A stretch of 64,000 nt of DNA from JABDJX01 sp039942715 (GTDB lineage: Bacteria; Pseudomonadota; Alphaproteobacteria; Rhodobacterales; Rhodobacteraceae), in contig JBDVBY010000006.1 of the NCBI GenBank assembly GCA_039942715.1, positions 970,245 through 1,034,244 on the forward strand, written 5' to 3'. Made by a program: the position numbers and the translations under genes. The stretch's first letter is position 1. Every line of letters starts with the position of its first letter. The notes beneath the pieces were generated by a model that saw only the letters and a list, made by a program, of their open reading frames with translations, searched no databases and was not told the DNA's origin. Shown in pieces: positions 1-8,529 of the stretch.

Positions 1-1
1 C

Positions 2-271
2 CTGAAATCCGTCGTGATGGCCGCGACCGAAGCGGGTCATACCTATCGCAATCAGTGGTACTGGGGCGGTGAAGCAGCCCTGCGTGCCAATGGCGACAAG
101 CTGGAGCTGCGCTCTGTGCCTGCGTCTGAGTGGGCCGAAGTCGAGAATGCGGCAAAAGCGTTCTGGGAAGAGGTCGCACAAGAAGGCGAAGTGCACCAGA
201 AGATCGTCAACATCTTCAAAGAGTACAACAGCGTCATCAATCAAGCTGGCGCGCCGTATAACTTCGAGTAA
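2..271 (+). CDS. TRAP transporter solute-binding protein, C-terminal end (partial)
   Basis: Last 89 residues of a protein that begins outside the window; the frame is open from base 2. The pattern of alternating charged helices with a Trp-Tyr-rich stretch near residue 20 (RNQWYWGGEAAL) and a final helix ending in PYNFE resembles the C-terminal lobe of DctP-type periplasmic binding proteins of TRAP transporters. Such a protein would bring an organic acid or small amine-containing solute to a membrane permease. It lies 63 bases before the glutamine-synthetase-like gene, so it may supply that pathway's substrate. With only the tail visible the family call is tentative. Confidence 0.5.
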   Translation: MKSVVMAATEAGHTYRNQWYWGGEAALRANGDKLELRSVPASEWAEVENAAKAFWEEVAQEGEVHQKIVNIFKEYNSVINQAGAPYNFE

Positions 272-334
272 GTTTGGCAAAACGAAAGAGCGTCCCCGGC
301 ACCGGGGGCGCTTTAGCTCAAGAAAGGACATATC

Positions 335-1699
335 ATGCCCGGCAATCTGACATTTGACGCGCTAAAAGGCGCAATAACAGCGGGCGAGATCGACACGGTT
401 CTGGCCTGTATCGTCGACATGCAGGGCCGCCTGATGGGAAAACGGTTTCACGCAGTAAACTTTGTCGAGACGTCCTTTAAGGAAACCCACTGCTGCAATT
501 ATTTGCTGGCGACTGATCTCGAGATGGCAACGCCACCGGGCTACAAGTCCTCTAGCTGGGAAGGTGGCTATGGCGATTATATTATGGCGCCGGACCTAAG
601 CACTTTGCGCCGCACCCCATGGCTTGAGGGCACTGCGATGGTGCTTTGCGACGTTCTGGATCACCACACCCATGCGCCAGTTCCGCACTCACCGCGCGCC
701 ATGCTAAAGGCACAGATTGCCCGACTGAAAGCGCTTGGGTTTGACGCGATGATGGCGACCGAGTTGGAGTTTTTCTTGTTCGAGAAAAGCTTTGATGAAA
801 TCCGCAAAGAGGGCTTTCGCGATCTAGCGCCGATCAGCGGGTATAACGAAGACTACAACATCCTTCAGACGACGAAGGAAGAAGACGTGATGCGCCCGAT
901 CCGCAATCATTTGTTCAACGCCGGACTGCCGGTTGAGAACACCAAGGGCGAGGCGGAGACCGGGCAAGAAGAGCTGAACATTCGCTATTCAGAGGCGCTT
1001 GATTGCGCGGATCATCATACGATTGCGAAGAACGCGGTGAAAGAAATCGCTTGGCAAAACGGGCGTGCCGCCAGTTTTCTACCAAAGTGGCACCACGACA
1101 AGATCGGCAGTTCGTCCCATGTGCATCAGTCATTGTGGGTCGATGGAAAACCAGCGTTTTATGACCCTGACGCGGACCTCGGCATGTCGGATGTGATGAA
1201 GCACTATATGGCGGGGCTTATCGCCTATGCTCCTGAATACACGTATTTTATGGCCCCTAACATAAACAGCTACAAACGCTTCGCTAAGGGCACTTTTGCG
1301 CCAACCAAGACGGTTTGGTCAGTTGATAACCGCACTGCTGGCTTCCGGCTTTGCGCCGATGGCACTAAGGGCGTGCGCGTTGAATGTCGCGTGGGTGGCT
1401 CAGACTTGAACCCCTATCTTGCGCAAGCGGCGATGCTGGCCGCCGGAATCAAGGGGATCGAGGAAAAGATGGAATTGGCCCCGGCTGCAGCGGGCGATGT
1501 TTATGACGACACAGACGCCGCTGAAATTCCGCGCACGCTGCGTGACGCGACCGAGACATTGCGCGGATCGGCTTTCTTGCGCGCCGCCTTTGGCGACGAT
1601 GTGGTCGATCACTACACCCGCGCGGCCGAATGGGAACAGGAAGAATTTGACCGCGTGGTGACCGATTGGGAAATCGCGCGCGGCTTTGAAAGGGCTTGA
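335..1699 (+). CDS. Glutamine synthetase family gamma-glutamyl amide ligase
   Basis: ATP-dependent ligase of the glutamine synthetase fold, 454 residues. Visible motifs: metal-site ELEFF near residue 143, GQEELNIRY near 210, SSSHVHQSLW near 259, NSYKRF and NRTAGFR further on. The length and the lack of a GlnA-type adenylylation loop place it with the GlnT/PuuA/IpuC-like group, which joins glutamate to amines other than ammonia. Start chosen at an ATG with AAGGAC seven bases upstream. The stop overlaps the start of the aldehyde dehydrogenase by one base, so the two are translationally coupled. Likely role (inference): the first, gamma-glutamylating step in catabolism of an amine or amino alcohol; the exact substrate cannot be read from sequence. 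Confidence 0.85.
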   Translation: MPGNLTFDALKGAITAGEIDTVLACIVDMQGRLMGKRFHAVNFVETSFKETHCCNYLLATDLEMATPPGYKSSSWEGGYGDYIMAPDLSTLRRTPWLEGTAMVLCDVLDHHTHAPVPHSPRAMLKAQIARLKALGFDAMMATELEFFLFEKSFDEIRKEGFRDLAPISGYNEDYNILQTTKEEDVMRPIRNHLFNAGLPVENTKGEAETGQEELNIRYSEALDCADHHTIAKNAVKEIAWQNGRAASFLPKWHHDKIGSSSHVHQSLWVDGKPAFYDPDADLGMSDVMKHYMAGLIAYAPEYTYFMAPNINSYKRFAKGTFAPTKTVWSVDNRTAGFRLCADGTKGVRVECRVGGSDLNPYLAQAAMLAAGIKGIEEKMELAPAAAGDVYDDTDAAEIPRTLRDATETLRGSAFLRAAFGDDVVDHYTRAAEWEQEEFDRVVTDWEIARGFERA

Positions 1700-3069
1700 T
1701 GATGATCCGCTGTATTTCTCCGATTGACGGATCGGTTTACGCCGAGCGACCCACTCTATCTGCAAGCGACGCGCAGGCGGCCGTAGAACGTGCAAAGGCT
1801 GCGCAGACGGCTTGGGCCACGCGCCCTTTGAGTGAACGCATTGCTCTTGTGCAGGCAGGCGTTGCAAAAGTCGGCGAGATGAACGACGCGATTGTCCCCG
1901 AGCTTGCGCATCAGATGGGACGACCTATTCGCTACGGCGGAGAGTTTGGCGGCTTTAACGAGCGCGCTTCTTATATGGCCGAAATCGCAAAGGACGCGTT
2001 GGCCGATATCGAAGTTGAGAACTCGGACGCCTTTCGCCGGGTGATAAAGCGGGTGCCCCATGGCCTCGTTCTTGTCGTGGCCCCTTGGAATTATCCGTAC
2101 ATGACAGCGATCAACACGGTTGCGCCTGCCCTAATCGCAGGCAACGTGGTGATGCTGAAACACGCAAGTCAAACGCCGCTTGTGGGCGAGCGGATGGCGC
2201 AAGCATTTCACGCCGTGGGCATCCCCGAGGATGTGTTTCAAAACGTGTTTCTTGACCATCAAACCACGTCTGATCTAATCGCGGCCAAATCCTTTGGCTT
2301 TGTCAATTTCACTGGCTCTGTTGGGGGCGGCAAGGCGATGGAACAGGCGGCGGCTGGTACCTTCACCGGCATCGGGCTTGAGCTTGGTGGCAAGGATCCG
2401 GGGTATGTCTGCGATGACGCCGATCTTGATGCGGCGGTGGATACGCTGATTGACGGAGCTATGTTCAACTCGGGTCAATGCTGTTGTGGGATCGAACGAA
2501 TTTATGTGGCCGAACCGCTGTTTGACGCGTTTGTGGCCAAGGCGGTTGAGATCGTGAGCGGCTACAAGCTTGGCAATCCATTGGAAGAGACGACCACGCT
2601 TGGCCCTATGGCGCACAAACGCTTTGCAGATGAAGTACGCACGCAAACGGAAGAGGCTGTCGCCCAAGGCGCAGTTGCCCATATACCGACGTTTGCCGAG
2701 GACGATGGCGGGGCGTATCTGACGCCACAGATTCTCACGAATGTCACCCACAACATGCGCGTAATGCGTGAGGAGAGCTTTGGTCCTGTCGTTGGCATCA
2801 TGCCGGTGCGCGATGATGCGCATGCGATTGAGTTGATGAACGACAGCGACTTTGGCCTGACCGCGTCTGTGTGGACGCAAGACGCTGCGCGCGCCGAAGA
2901 AATCGCCGATCAGATCGAAACTGGCACCGTCTTTATGAACCGCGCTGACTATCTTGATCCTGGCCTTTGCTGGACTGGCTGCAAAGACACCGGCCGCGGT
3001 GGTGGCCTGTCGATCATTGGCTATCACAACCTTACCCGCCCCAAATCCTATCACTTGAAGAAGGCCTAA
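1699..3069 (+). CDS. NAD(P)-dependent aldehyde dehydrogenase
   Basis: Aldehyde dehydrogenase superfamily enzyme of about 456 residues that oxidises an aldehyde to its acid. Visible: the APWNYPY segment near residue 128, the general-base Glu in GLELGGKDP near 228, and the nucleophile Cys in the run NSGQCCCG near 262, where three Cys sit side by side. The start ATG at 1699 shares its A with the upstream TGA stop; a second ATG follows directly. Together with the gamma-glutamyl ligase upstream and the alcohol dehydrogenase downstream it fits oxidation of a gamma-glutamylated amino aldehyde, which is inference from context. Confidence 0.9.
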   Translation: MMIRCISPIDGSVYAERPTLSASDAQAAVERAKAAQTAWATRPLSERIALVQAGVAKVGEMNDAIVPELAHQMGRPIRYGGEFGGFNERASYMAEIAKDALADIEVENSDAFRRVIKRVPHGLVLVVAPWNYPYMTAINTVAPALIAGNVVMLKHASQTPLVGERMAQAFHAVGIPEDVFQNVFLDHQTTSDLIAAKSFGFVNFTGSVGGGKAMEQAAAGTFTGIGLELGGKDPGYVCDDADLDAAVDTLIDGAMFNSGQCCCGIERIYVAEPLFDAFVAKAVEIVSGYKLGNPLEETTTLGPMAHKRFADEVRTQTEEAVAQGAVAHIPTFAEDDGGAYLTPQILTNVTHNMRVMREESFGPVVGIMPVRDDAHAIELMNDSDFGLTASVWTQDAARAEEIADQIETGTVFMNRADYLDPGLCWTGCKDTGRGGGLSIIGYHNLTRPKSYHLKKA

Positions 3070-3074
3070 GAACG

Positions 3075-4220
3075 ATGTCGCTTACTGCTAACTGGTCCTA
3101 TCCAACCGCTATACGTTTTGGTGCAGGGCGCATTGCCGAAATCGCAGAGGCCTGTGCTGTCGCCGGAATCACCAAGCCGCTTTTAATCACAGACCGTGGG
3201 TTGGCGGATATGGAGATCACGGTGAGGACACTTGATCTGCTGGAGGCTGCTGGCTTGGGGCGCGCGATCTTTGCAGATGTGGATCCGAACCCGAACGAGA
3301 AGAACGCCGAAGCGGGCGTGCGCGCGTTTAACGACGGTGGTCACGACGGCGTTGTCGCCTTTGGCGGCGGCTCGGGATTGGACCTTGGCAAATTGGTGGC
3401 ATTTCTAGCCGGGCAAACCCGCCCGCTTTGGGATTTCGAGGATATTGGCGACTATTGGACGCGCGCAGACGCCGATGCAATTGCGCCCATTGTGGCCGTG
3501 CCGACGACCGCGGGCACGGGATCAGAGGTTGGTCGTGCGAGCGTCATCACAAATTCGGTGACGGAAGAGAAAAAGATCATCTTCCACCCCAAGTTCCTGC
3601 CAAGCGTCGTGATTTGTGATCCTGAACTAACAGTGGGCATGCCAAGCTTTATCACCGCTGGCACCGGGCTTGATGCATTTGCGCATTGTGTTGAGGCGTT
3701 TTCGTCGCCGCATTATCACCCGATGTCGCAAGGCATGGCGCTTGAGGGGATGCGTCTTGTCAAAGATTACCTGCCGCGTGCCTATGCCGATGGCAGCGAT
3801 ATTGAGGCGCGCGCGCATATGATGTCAGCCGCCGCCATGGGCGCGACTGCGTTTCAAAAAGGGCTGGGCGCGATCCATGCGCTTTCGCATCCGATCGGTG
3901 CGATCTACCACACGCATCACGGCACAACGAACGCGGTTTGCATGCCAGCGGTGCTGCAGTTCAACAAACCAACCATCGCCGAGCGCTTTGATTTAGCTGC
4001 AAACTACCTTGGAATTTCTGGCGGTTTTGACGGTTTTTGCGATTTCGTCGACGTGTTGAACGCCTCTATGGGTATCCCGAAAACGCTGACGGAGTTGGGC
4101 ATCGGCGATTTGGATATCGACCGTGTCGTTGCAGGTGCGATGATAGACCCGAGCACGGGTGGCAACCCGATTGAAATGACGCACGAGAACACGAAAGCCT
4201 TGCTCTTGAAGATTGTGTAA
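3075..4220 (+). CDS. Iron-containing (group III) alcohol dehydrogenase
   Basis: Metal-dependent NAD(P) alcohol dehydrogenase of the Fe-ADH family, 381 residues. Visible: nucleotide-binding GGGSGLDLGK near residue 97, the PTTAGTGSEVGRASVIT stretch, and metal ligands in GLDAFAH, the downstream IHALSHPIGA segment and YHTHHG. The frame is open further upstream inside the aldehyde dehydrogenase gene, but the ATG five bases after that gene's stop gives the usual family N-terminus. It is the last gene of the co-directional ligase/aldehyde/alcohol dehydrogenase set and would supply the aldehyde for the preceding enzyme if the substrate is an amino alcohol (inference). Confidence 0.9.
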   Translation: MSLTANWSYPTAIRFGAGRIAEIAEACAVAGITKPLLITDRGLADMEITVRTLDLLEAAGLGRAIFADVDPNPNEKNAEAGVRAFNDGGHDGVVAFGGGSGLDLGKLVAFLAGQTRPLWDFEDIGDYWTRADADAIAPIVAVPTTAGTGSEVGRASVITNSVTEEKKIIFHPKFLPSVVICDPELTVGMPSFITAGTGLDAFAHCVEAFSSPHYHPMSQGMALEGMRLVKDYLPRAYADGSDIEARAHMMSAAAMGATAFQKGLGAIHALSHPIGAIYHTHHGTTNAVCMPAVLQFNKPTIAERFDLAANYLGISGGFDGFCDFVDVLNASMGIPKTLTELGIGDLDIDRVVAGAMIDPSTGGNPIEMTHENTKALLLKIV

Positions 4221-4264
4221 CACCCAAGTTCCGACACAGACATTTTGCAACGTGCGCGATCTAT

Positions 4265-4310
4265 CCTATACAGTCAGTATAGGCACCTGCCCCTGCAGGC
4301 ACACTTTTTA
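4265..4310 (+). terminator. Possible terminator / hairpin pair behind the dehydrogenase set
   Basis: A perfect 7-base inverted repeat, CCTATAC-agtca-GTATAGG, is followed by a second short stem CCTGC/GCAGG and then CACACTTTTTA. This could end the upstream transcript, but the T run sits behind the weaker second stem. The remaining 160 bases to the next gene are AT-rich and hold nothing else recognised. Confidence 0.35.
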
Positions 4311-4478
4311 GATAAATATTTGATTTATAACTGTTAAATTGAAATTCAACTACAAGAACGCACCTCCAGATCACCTTTTTCAATTCATGAAATTCGCACA
4401 TTTCTTTTCATTTTACCGCCGGGGAACCTAGCTCGATCTGTTGACATTACCCGGCCTTTTGGGAATTGGATTCGCCTC

Positions 4479-4892
4479 ATGTCGATTGGCCTTCCATCCG
4501 AGTTTTTTCATCAATTGCTGACCTATGCATTGGTCGACGACACGCATCTATTGACGAAGCTGATGTCCGTACCTCTGATTGTATACACTCCGAAAAAGGT
4601 TGTGACTTTTGACACGGATGAAGCGTTTCAAAGTCTTGCGCGAAAGTACCGCATCATTCTGGCGCGCAAGGGTGCGATCCGTGTTGAAACAAACATCGTC
4701 GAATACACGGCAGCGTCACGCAACATGGAAAGCTATTTGGTCGAGCAGCACCATTTAGACAAATATGGGAAAAGCTTGGGCAGCGAGTTGCTTAGGTACT
4801 ATGTGCGCAACACCGAAGGCCAACCAGTCGTCGAGATGATTGAACAACTGCAAGACCCGTTTGTTTTCGCCGATTGCGGTGAAGCCTGCTAA
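4479..4892 (+). CDS. Hypothetical protein
   Basis: 137 residues, no family recognised. The protein looks soluble and mixed alpha/beta, with two basic stretches (PKKVV, RKYRIILARKG) and no signal peptide or membrane segment. The ATG is preceded by a spaced, weak purine stretch, so the start is only moderately certain. It lies at the left edge of an AT-rich accessory patch and converges with the XRE regulator gene 18 bases downstream on the other strand. Confidence 0.6.
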   Translation: MSIGLPSEFFHQLLTYALVDDTHLLTKLMSVPLIVYTPKKVVTFDTDEAFQSLARKYRIILARKGAIRVETNIVEYTAASRNMESYLVEQHHLDKYGKSLGSELLRYYVRNTEGQPVVEMIEQLQDPFVFADCGEAC

Positions 4893-4909
4893 CCCCTGCT
4901 TGTTTTGTT

Positions 4910-5137
4910 TCAGTCGAGGTCTTTGAAAAACGAATTGGGCCGAACGTCCAAAACAGCGCACATCTGCCAAAGCTCGTCAGCAGACATCCGGCGCACGCCC
5001 TCTTCATTTTGCCTTACGGTGTCCAAGTCGCGGCCAATTTTTTCAGCCAACTGAGCCTGACTCAGGCCATATGACTCTCTTAACGTGCGCAGCTTGCTTC
5101 CAACGTGTCGATCAATCTTTTCTTGTGACATCGGCAT
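4910..5137 (-). CDS. XRE-family HTH transcriptional regulator
   Basis: About 75 residues containing one Cro/C1-type helix-turn-helix (KLRTLRESYGLSQAQLAEKI, then the recognition segment DLDTVRQNEEG) and little else, ending in FFKDL. The recognition helix carries RQNEEGVRRM where family members usually have a Q-x-x-YE-x-G pattern, so the fold call is firm while DNA specificity is open. The frame is open further upstream; I chose the ATG giving MPMSQEKIDRHVG because the fold begins there, and a second ATG two codons on is equally possible. It is divergent from the LysR-type HTH gene. Confidence 0.75.
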   Translation of the reverse strand: MPMSQEKIDRHVGSKLRTLRESYGLSQAQLAEKIGRDLDTVRQNEEGVRRMSADELWQMCAVLDVRPNSFFKDLD

Positions 5138-5275
5138 TATGTATGTCTCGGTTGTAATTAGACGCTGTTCAATCTGGTTGAGCCCGATATTTTTTGACGA
5201 CCTCAAGTTGAGTATGGCAGACGAGGAATGCTGCGAAAATTCACTGTTTATTAGACGCTTGCGTTACTTCTATTG

Positions 5276-5291
5276 ATCATCTCTGGATGAT
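5276..5291. promoter_or_regulatory. Inverted repeat in the divergent intergenic region
   Basis: ATCATC-tctg-GATGAT lies between the divergent XRE and LysR-type HTH genes, about 36 bases before the TTG start of the latter. Its position and symmetry suit an operator for one of the two regulators; no binding evidence exists. Confidence 0.3.
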
Positions 5292-5327
5292 AAATCATAC
5301 ATAAGACACCAACAGCGAGGGTTAGCA

Positions 5328-6212
5328 TTGGGCAGGTATCGAAAAGATGTGGCAGTCACGTTTGATATGCTGCGCGCTTTTGATAGCTTGGCGCGCACGC
5401 TGAACCTCTCGGAAACCGCGGAAAGTCTGGGAACAACGCGGCAAACCGTGCGACGACATATTTCAAACCTCGAAGCATTTCGTGGCGGACCGCTCTTTTC
5501 CCTGCAAAAGCAATCCTATTTCCTGACCCCGCTAGGAACCGGCTCTCTGCCCAGCGCACAATCGATCCTGCGACAAGCAGAAAGCTGGAGTCACATTGCG
5601 CAGAATAGCCCAAACCGATCGCAGCATCTGGACTATGCCAAATTCATCAATGACGAAGGTCGCAAGTTCCTATCCCAACAACACCCCGTCAGCGCCGTCA
5701 CCCGTCTGGGAACCCCTCTTGTCCAAAGCGTTCTTTCGGCTTGGGGACAATCCTTGGCACAGATTGAGTCAGACGCGATGGCAAAGGTCCGCCCGCACCT
5801 AGTAATTTATCGGCGGAGCAACAACGGATGGGTTTGCGTGGAGGTTGGTGACCATTCCGCCTACACAAAGTGGTTCGGATGGACTTGGGCCAAAAGCGCA
5901 GTAGGACGGCTTTCAGAAGACGATCAGGCGGGGAACGAGTTCAATCGTTTCATCGCCGATGCTTATGAGCGGCTTCATGGTGAAGGAGGTGTGCGCCTAG
6001 ACCATCTTTTTGCGCACTTGCCGCGAGAGATAAGCGAAGGCCCAGTTCCGGTCACCTTTCAACGACTTTTGATGGGGTGCATTTTTCCAGACAACACACC
6101 CGCCCTTGCAGTCTTGGTCTCTGTTACAAGTGACGTGGAAATTGATGGGCTTGGTAGCCTCGACACAGAGGGCGTTTCCCCCGACCTAATAAACGAGTTC
6201 AAAATCGCCTAA
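5328..6212 (+). CDS. LysR-type HTH regulator with an atypical sensor region
   Basis: 294 residues. Residues 10-65 match the LysR winged-helix N-terminus (FDMLRAFDSLARTLNLSETA, then TTRQTVRRHISNLE). The remainder does not look like the usual two-lobed LysR effector domain; the stretch HLVIYRRSNNGWVCVEVGDH and the following segment look more like a PAS-type single sensory domain, which is my inference. The TTG start is preferred because GCGAGGG lies six bases before it; the next ATG would cut the HTH. It is followed by the acyltransferase-like and MFS genes on the same strand and may control them. Confidence 0.7.
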   Translation: MGRYRKDVAVTFDMLRAFDSLARTLNLSETAESLGTTRQTVRRHISNLEAFRGGPLFSLQKQSYFLTPLGTGSLPSAQSILRQAESWSHIAQNSPNRSQHLDYAKFINDEGRKFLSQQHPVSAVTRLGTPLVQSVLSAWGQSLAQIESDAMAKVRPHLVIYRRSNNGWVCVEVGDHSAYTKWFGWTWAKSAVGRLSEDDQAGNEFNRFIADAYERLHGEGGVRLDHLFAHLPREISEGPVPVTFQRLLMGCIFPDNTPALAVLVSVTSDVEIDGLGSLDTEGVSPDLINEFKIA

Positions 6213-6290
6213 AGAATTTAGTTCGACTTAAGTCCGTGGTGGACAGAAAGAATCAACTTATGATTGCAGCATCACAAAGGAGCGACTCAA

Positions 6291-7046
6291 ATGACTGCAC
6301 TTAATCTTTTCACCACGATCACAAACGTATCAAATCTGGTCACCGAGCTGGAATCTGCGGGCGTCTATCTGGAAATTGGCGGTGATTTTGCCTCGTATAG
6401 ACGACTGCGAAACAGGCAAACGGACCGATCTCAGCTATTCCCAATGTTCGATGTCGCCAGTTCATATGTCGACGCGACAAATGCTTTTTGGGTTTGCGGC
6501 TTTGATCAGAACAACGAATTGGTTCATACACAAGCGATCCGCATGTTGGATCTACACAATATGTCTTTGGCAGAGCATTTGCGTGAGCATCGCCACAAGT
6601 ACATCACACCTGACACCTCACCAGATCCTGACCGCACGTATTTTTCGGAATTGCCTGCGTTGGAGCGCATTTCCGGGCGTGTGTGTTATCACGGAGAGTT
6701 CTGGATCAAAGGCGGAAAGGGAGGGCATCGCAGCCAAGGCTTTACAGCGCTCCTATCACGCATTGTATTTGAGCTGGCTCTCAAGCTCTGGTCGCCTGAC
6801 TACGTTTTTGGCTTTGTACCAATGCCGCTGGCAATGAAGGGGATTCCAATTCGGTACGGGTATTCACATTGTGAATTTGGTGTCTGGCACGGTCCAGAAC
6901 AAGAGGTAACATCAGAAGAATCCCTTGTTTGGATGAGCAACGAAGACATACACGCCTTTCTTGAAACGACGCCACGTTCCTTGTCGGATGAACGTATCCT
7001 ACCTGCCCGCAGACAACTTTCAAATGCGGTTTCTATGGTGGCTTAG
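6291..7046 (+). CDS. Unknown protein, possibly GNAT-like acyltransferase
   Basis: 251 residues from an ATG with a strong AAAGGAG eight bases upstream. No family recognised with confidence. The layout of an N-terminal strand/helix region, a central RVCYHGEFWIKGGKGG followed by a helix (ALLSRIVFELALKLW) and a late GYSHCEFGVWHGPE resembles the order of elements in GNAT-fold acyltransferases, including the family of homoserine-lactone synthases, but the fold assignment is inference only. No signal peptide or membrane segment. A strong hairpin terminator follows, so it is probably transcribed apart from the MFS gene or with read-through. Confidence 0.5.
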   Translation: MTALNLFTTITNVSNLVTELESAGVYLEIGGDFASYRRLRNRQTDRSQLFPMFDVASSYVDATNAFWVCGFDQNNELVHTQAIRMLDLHNMSLAEHLREHRHKYITPDTSPDPDRTYFSELPALERISGRVCYHGEFWIKGGKGGHRSQGFTALLSRIVFELALKLWSPDYVFGFVPMPLAMKGIPIRYGYSHCEFGVWHGPEQEVTSEESLVWMSNEDIHAFLETTPRSLSDERILPARRQLSNAVSMVA

Positions 7047-7059
7047 ACAGCTGCTCAAA

Positions 7060-7092
7060 CCGAGAGGCTTTTATGCCTCTCGGATACCTTTT
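7060..7092 (+). terminator. Intrinsic terminator
   Basis: A perfect 9-base stem CCGAGAGGC-ttttat-GCCTCTCGG followed by ATACCTTTT, 14 bases after the stop of the acyltransferase-like gene and 17 bases before the start of the MFS gene. Confidence 0.75.
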
Positions 7093-7108
7093 CATTTAGG
7101 AATTATTT

Positions 7109-8272
7109 GTGAATTTTTTTGAGTTCGACATACGCAAAACCGGAGATTTTACCATCCTAGTTGGCGCCATTGTGGCAAGCATTGCTTTTGTAATGGAACT
7201 TACACTGTTGCCCTTAATGCTTGGCGCAATTCAGGAGGATTTCGGTTTAAACGTAGGCGAACTTTCCTGGGTCTTTAACGCGTATGCTTTAGCCATTGCG
7301 CTGGCTGTTATTACTGGTGGCATTATCGGAGACATGGTCAACAAACAAATTCTATTTTCCATTGGCGTGTCACTGTTTGCTGTTGGTTCAATCTTGGCAA
7401 CACTGTCAGGTGACTTACAAAGCTTAATCGTAAGTCGCACTATCCAAGGCGTTGGTGGAGGGCTTTTTTCCCCTTTAATCCCAATCCTTTTAACCCAATC
7501 TGAATCCAGAAGATCGGGGAAAATACTTATGATTTGGGGCGGCCTGGCTGGTGTCGCAGCGACGTCACTTCCCGTTTTTGGCAATTATATTTTGACAAGT
7601 CTTGGATGGCGGGCGATTTTCTACGCCTTTGCAATCGTCTCTGTATTAGCAGTTATTTTAGTCGCTTTCGGAGACGATAGATCGGAAATAGAGATTCGTC
7701 GCGGCATCCCAGGCCTTCAAAAATTGAAGTCGCTCACACGCATTCGATTTATACTGGTTTATATTTTTCTGACGTATGGTTGCTTCACTTTTTTCCTATT
7801 TTATTTTCCAATCCAATTGCAATCTAATGGCACAAGTACCCAGTTAATCTCTCTCTTTTTCGTATGCGTGTGGGCAACTTTTTCTGTATTGAGCTTCGCT
7901 TTGAAAGATAGAATTGATGGACCGGGATTACAGCTTTGCCTGTCCGCCGCACCAATACTGCTGGCATTGTCGTTCGTCACCGGCATTTTATTATCTGACA
8001 ATTTTGCCATGCAAATTATGTCCGCCGTCTTAGCAGGAGCAGGACTTGCGTCCAGCAATTCCACTTCAACGCATTTGCTGTTGCGCATGTCACCTCCCGA
8101 CTTGCGCGTTTTCGCGTCAAGCTTAGACATTATTTTTGCGCGATGCGGCGGCGTCATTACAGTCGCGCTGCTTTCAGATATCGTTCCCAATCAGGCGCTT
8201 TTAGCGATTATCACACTATCCATCCTTGCCTTGGTGTGCTCACAAGGCTTTGTGAGCTTGGAGCGCAAATGA
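7109..8272 (+). CDS. MFS transporter
   Basis: 387-residue inner-membrane protein with about twelve hydrophobic segments. The loop between segments 2 and 3 carries GGIIGDMVNKQ, a version of MFS motif A, and segment 5 begins the MIWGGLAGVAA pattern seen in drug/H+ antiporters. GTG start, with a GGAATT run before it rather than a strong ribosome binding site. The gene is visibly richer in A and T than its flanks, ending the accessory patch just before the tRNA-Arg gene. The substrate is unknown; export of the neighbouring enzyme's product is a guess from context. Confidence 0.85.
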   Translation: MNFFEFDIRKTGDFTILVGAIVASIAFVMELTLLPLMLGAIQEDFGLNVGELSWVFNAYALAIALAVITGGIIGDMVNKQILFSIGVSLFAVGSILATLSGDLQSLIVSRTIQGVGGGLFSPLIPILLTQSESRRSGKILMIWGGLAGVAATSLPVFGNYILTSLGWRAIFYAFAIVSVLAVILVAFGDDRSEIEIRRGIPGLQKLKSLTRIRFILVYIFLTYGCFTFFLFYFPIQLQSNGTSTQLISLFFVCVWATFSVLSFALKDRIDGPGLQLCLSAAPILLALSFVTGILLSDNFAMQIMSAVLAGAGLASSNSTSTHLLLRMSPPDLRVFASSLDIIFARCGGVITVALLSDIVPNQALLAIITLSILALVCSQGFVSLERK

Positions 8273-8355
8273 TTATAAGAACGGGTTAAAACGCGCTCGC
8301 CCAGTTTTCAGGGGAACTATTGGTTCGACTATTTCAAAGCAATGATTGGGATTAA

Positions 8356-8432
8356 TGGCGCGCTGGGGAGGATTCGAACCCCCGACCCCCTGATTCGTAG
8401 TCAGGTACTCTATCCAACTGAGCTACCAGCGC
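8356..8432 (-). tRNA. tRNA-Arg (anticodon ACG)
   Basis: 77 bases with an encoded CCA end. The acceptor stem GCGCTGG/CCAGCGC is perfect, discriminator G; the D arm contains AGCTCAGTTGGATAGAG, the anticodon arm CTGACTACGAATCAG reads ACG, and the T loop is GTTCGAAT. This tRNA reads CGU, CGC and CGA codons after deamination of A34. The AT-rich accessory patch ends 84 bases away, consistent with tRNA-adjacent insertion, although no repeated 3' end fragment was found on the far side. Confidence 0.97.
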
Positions 8433-8529
8433 AGGCTGGATGGATGTAGCCAGTGCTTTCCAGCATTGCAAGTGGAAAAGGTTGGCAAAGGAGCGTTTGC
8501 GTGAATCCGAGCTGATACCAACTGTAGCG

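Noticed and set aside
8273..8355. tRNA-adjacent attachment site for the accessory patch
   Set aside because: No integrase gene and no duplicated tRNA end at the other side of the patch; the link remains suggestive only.
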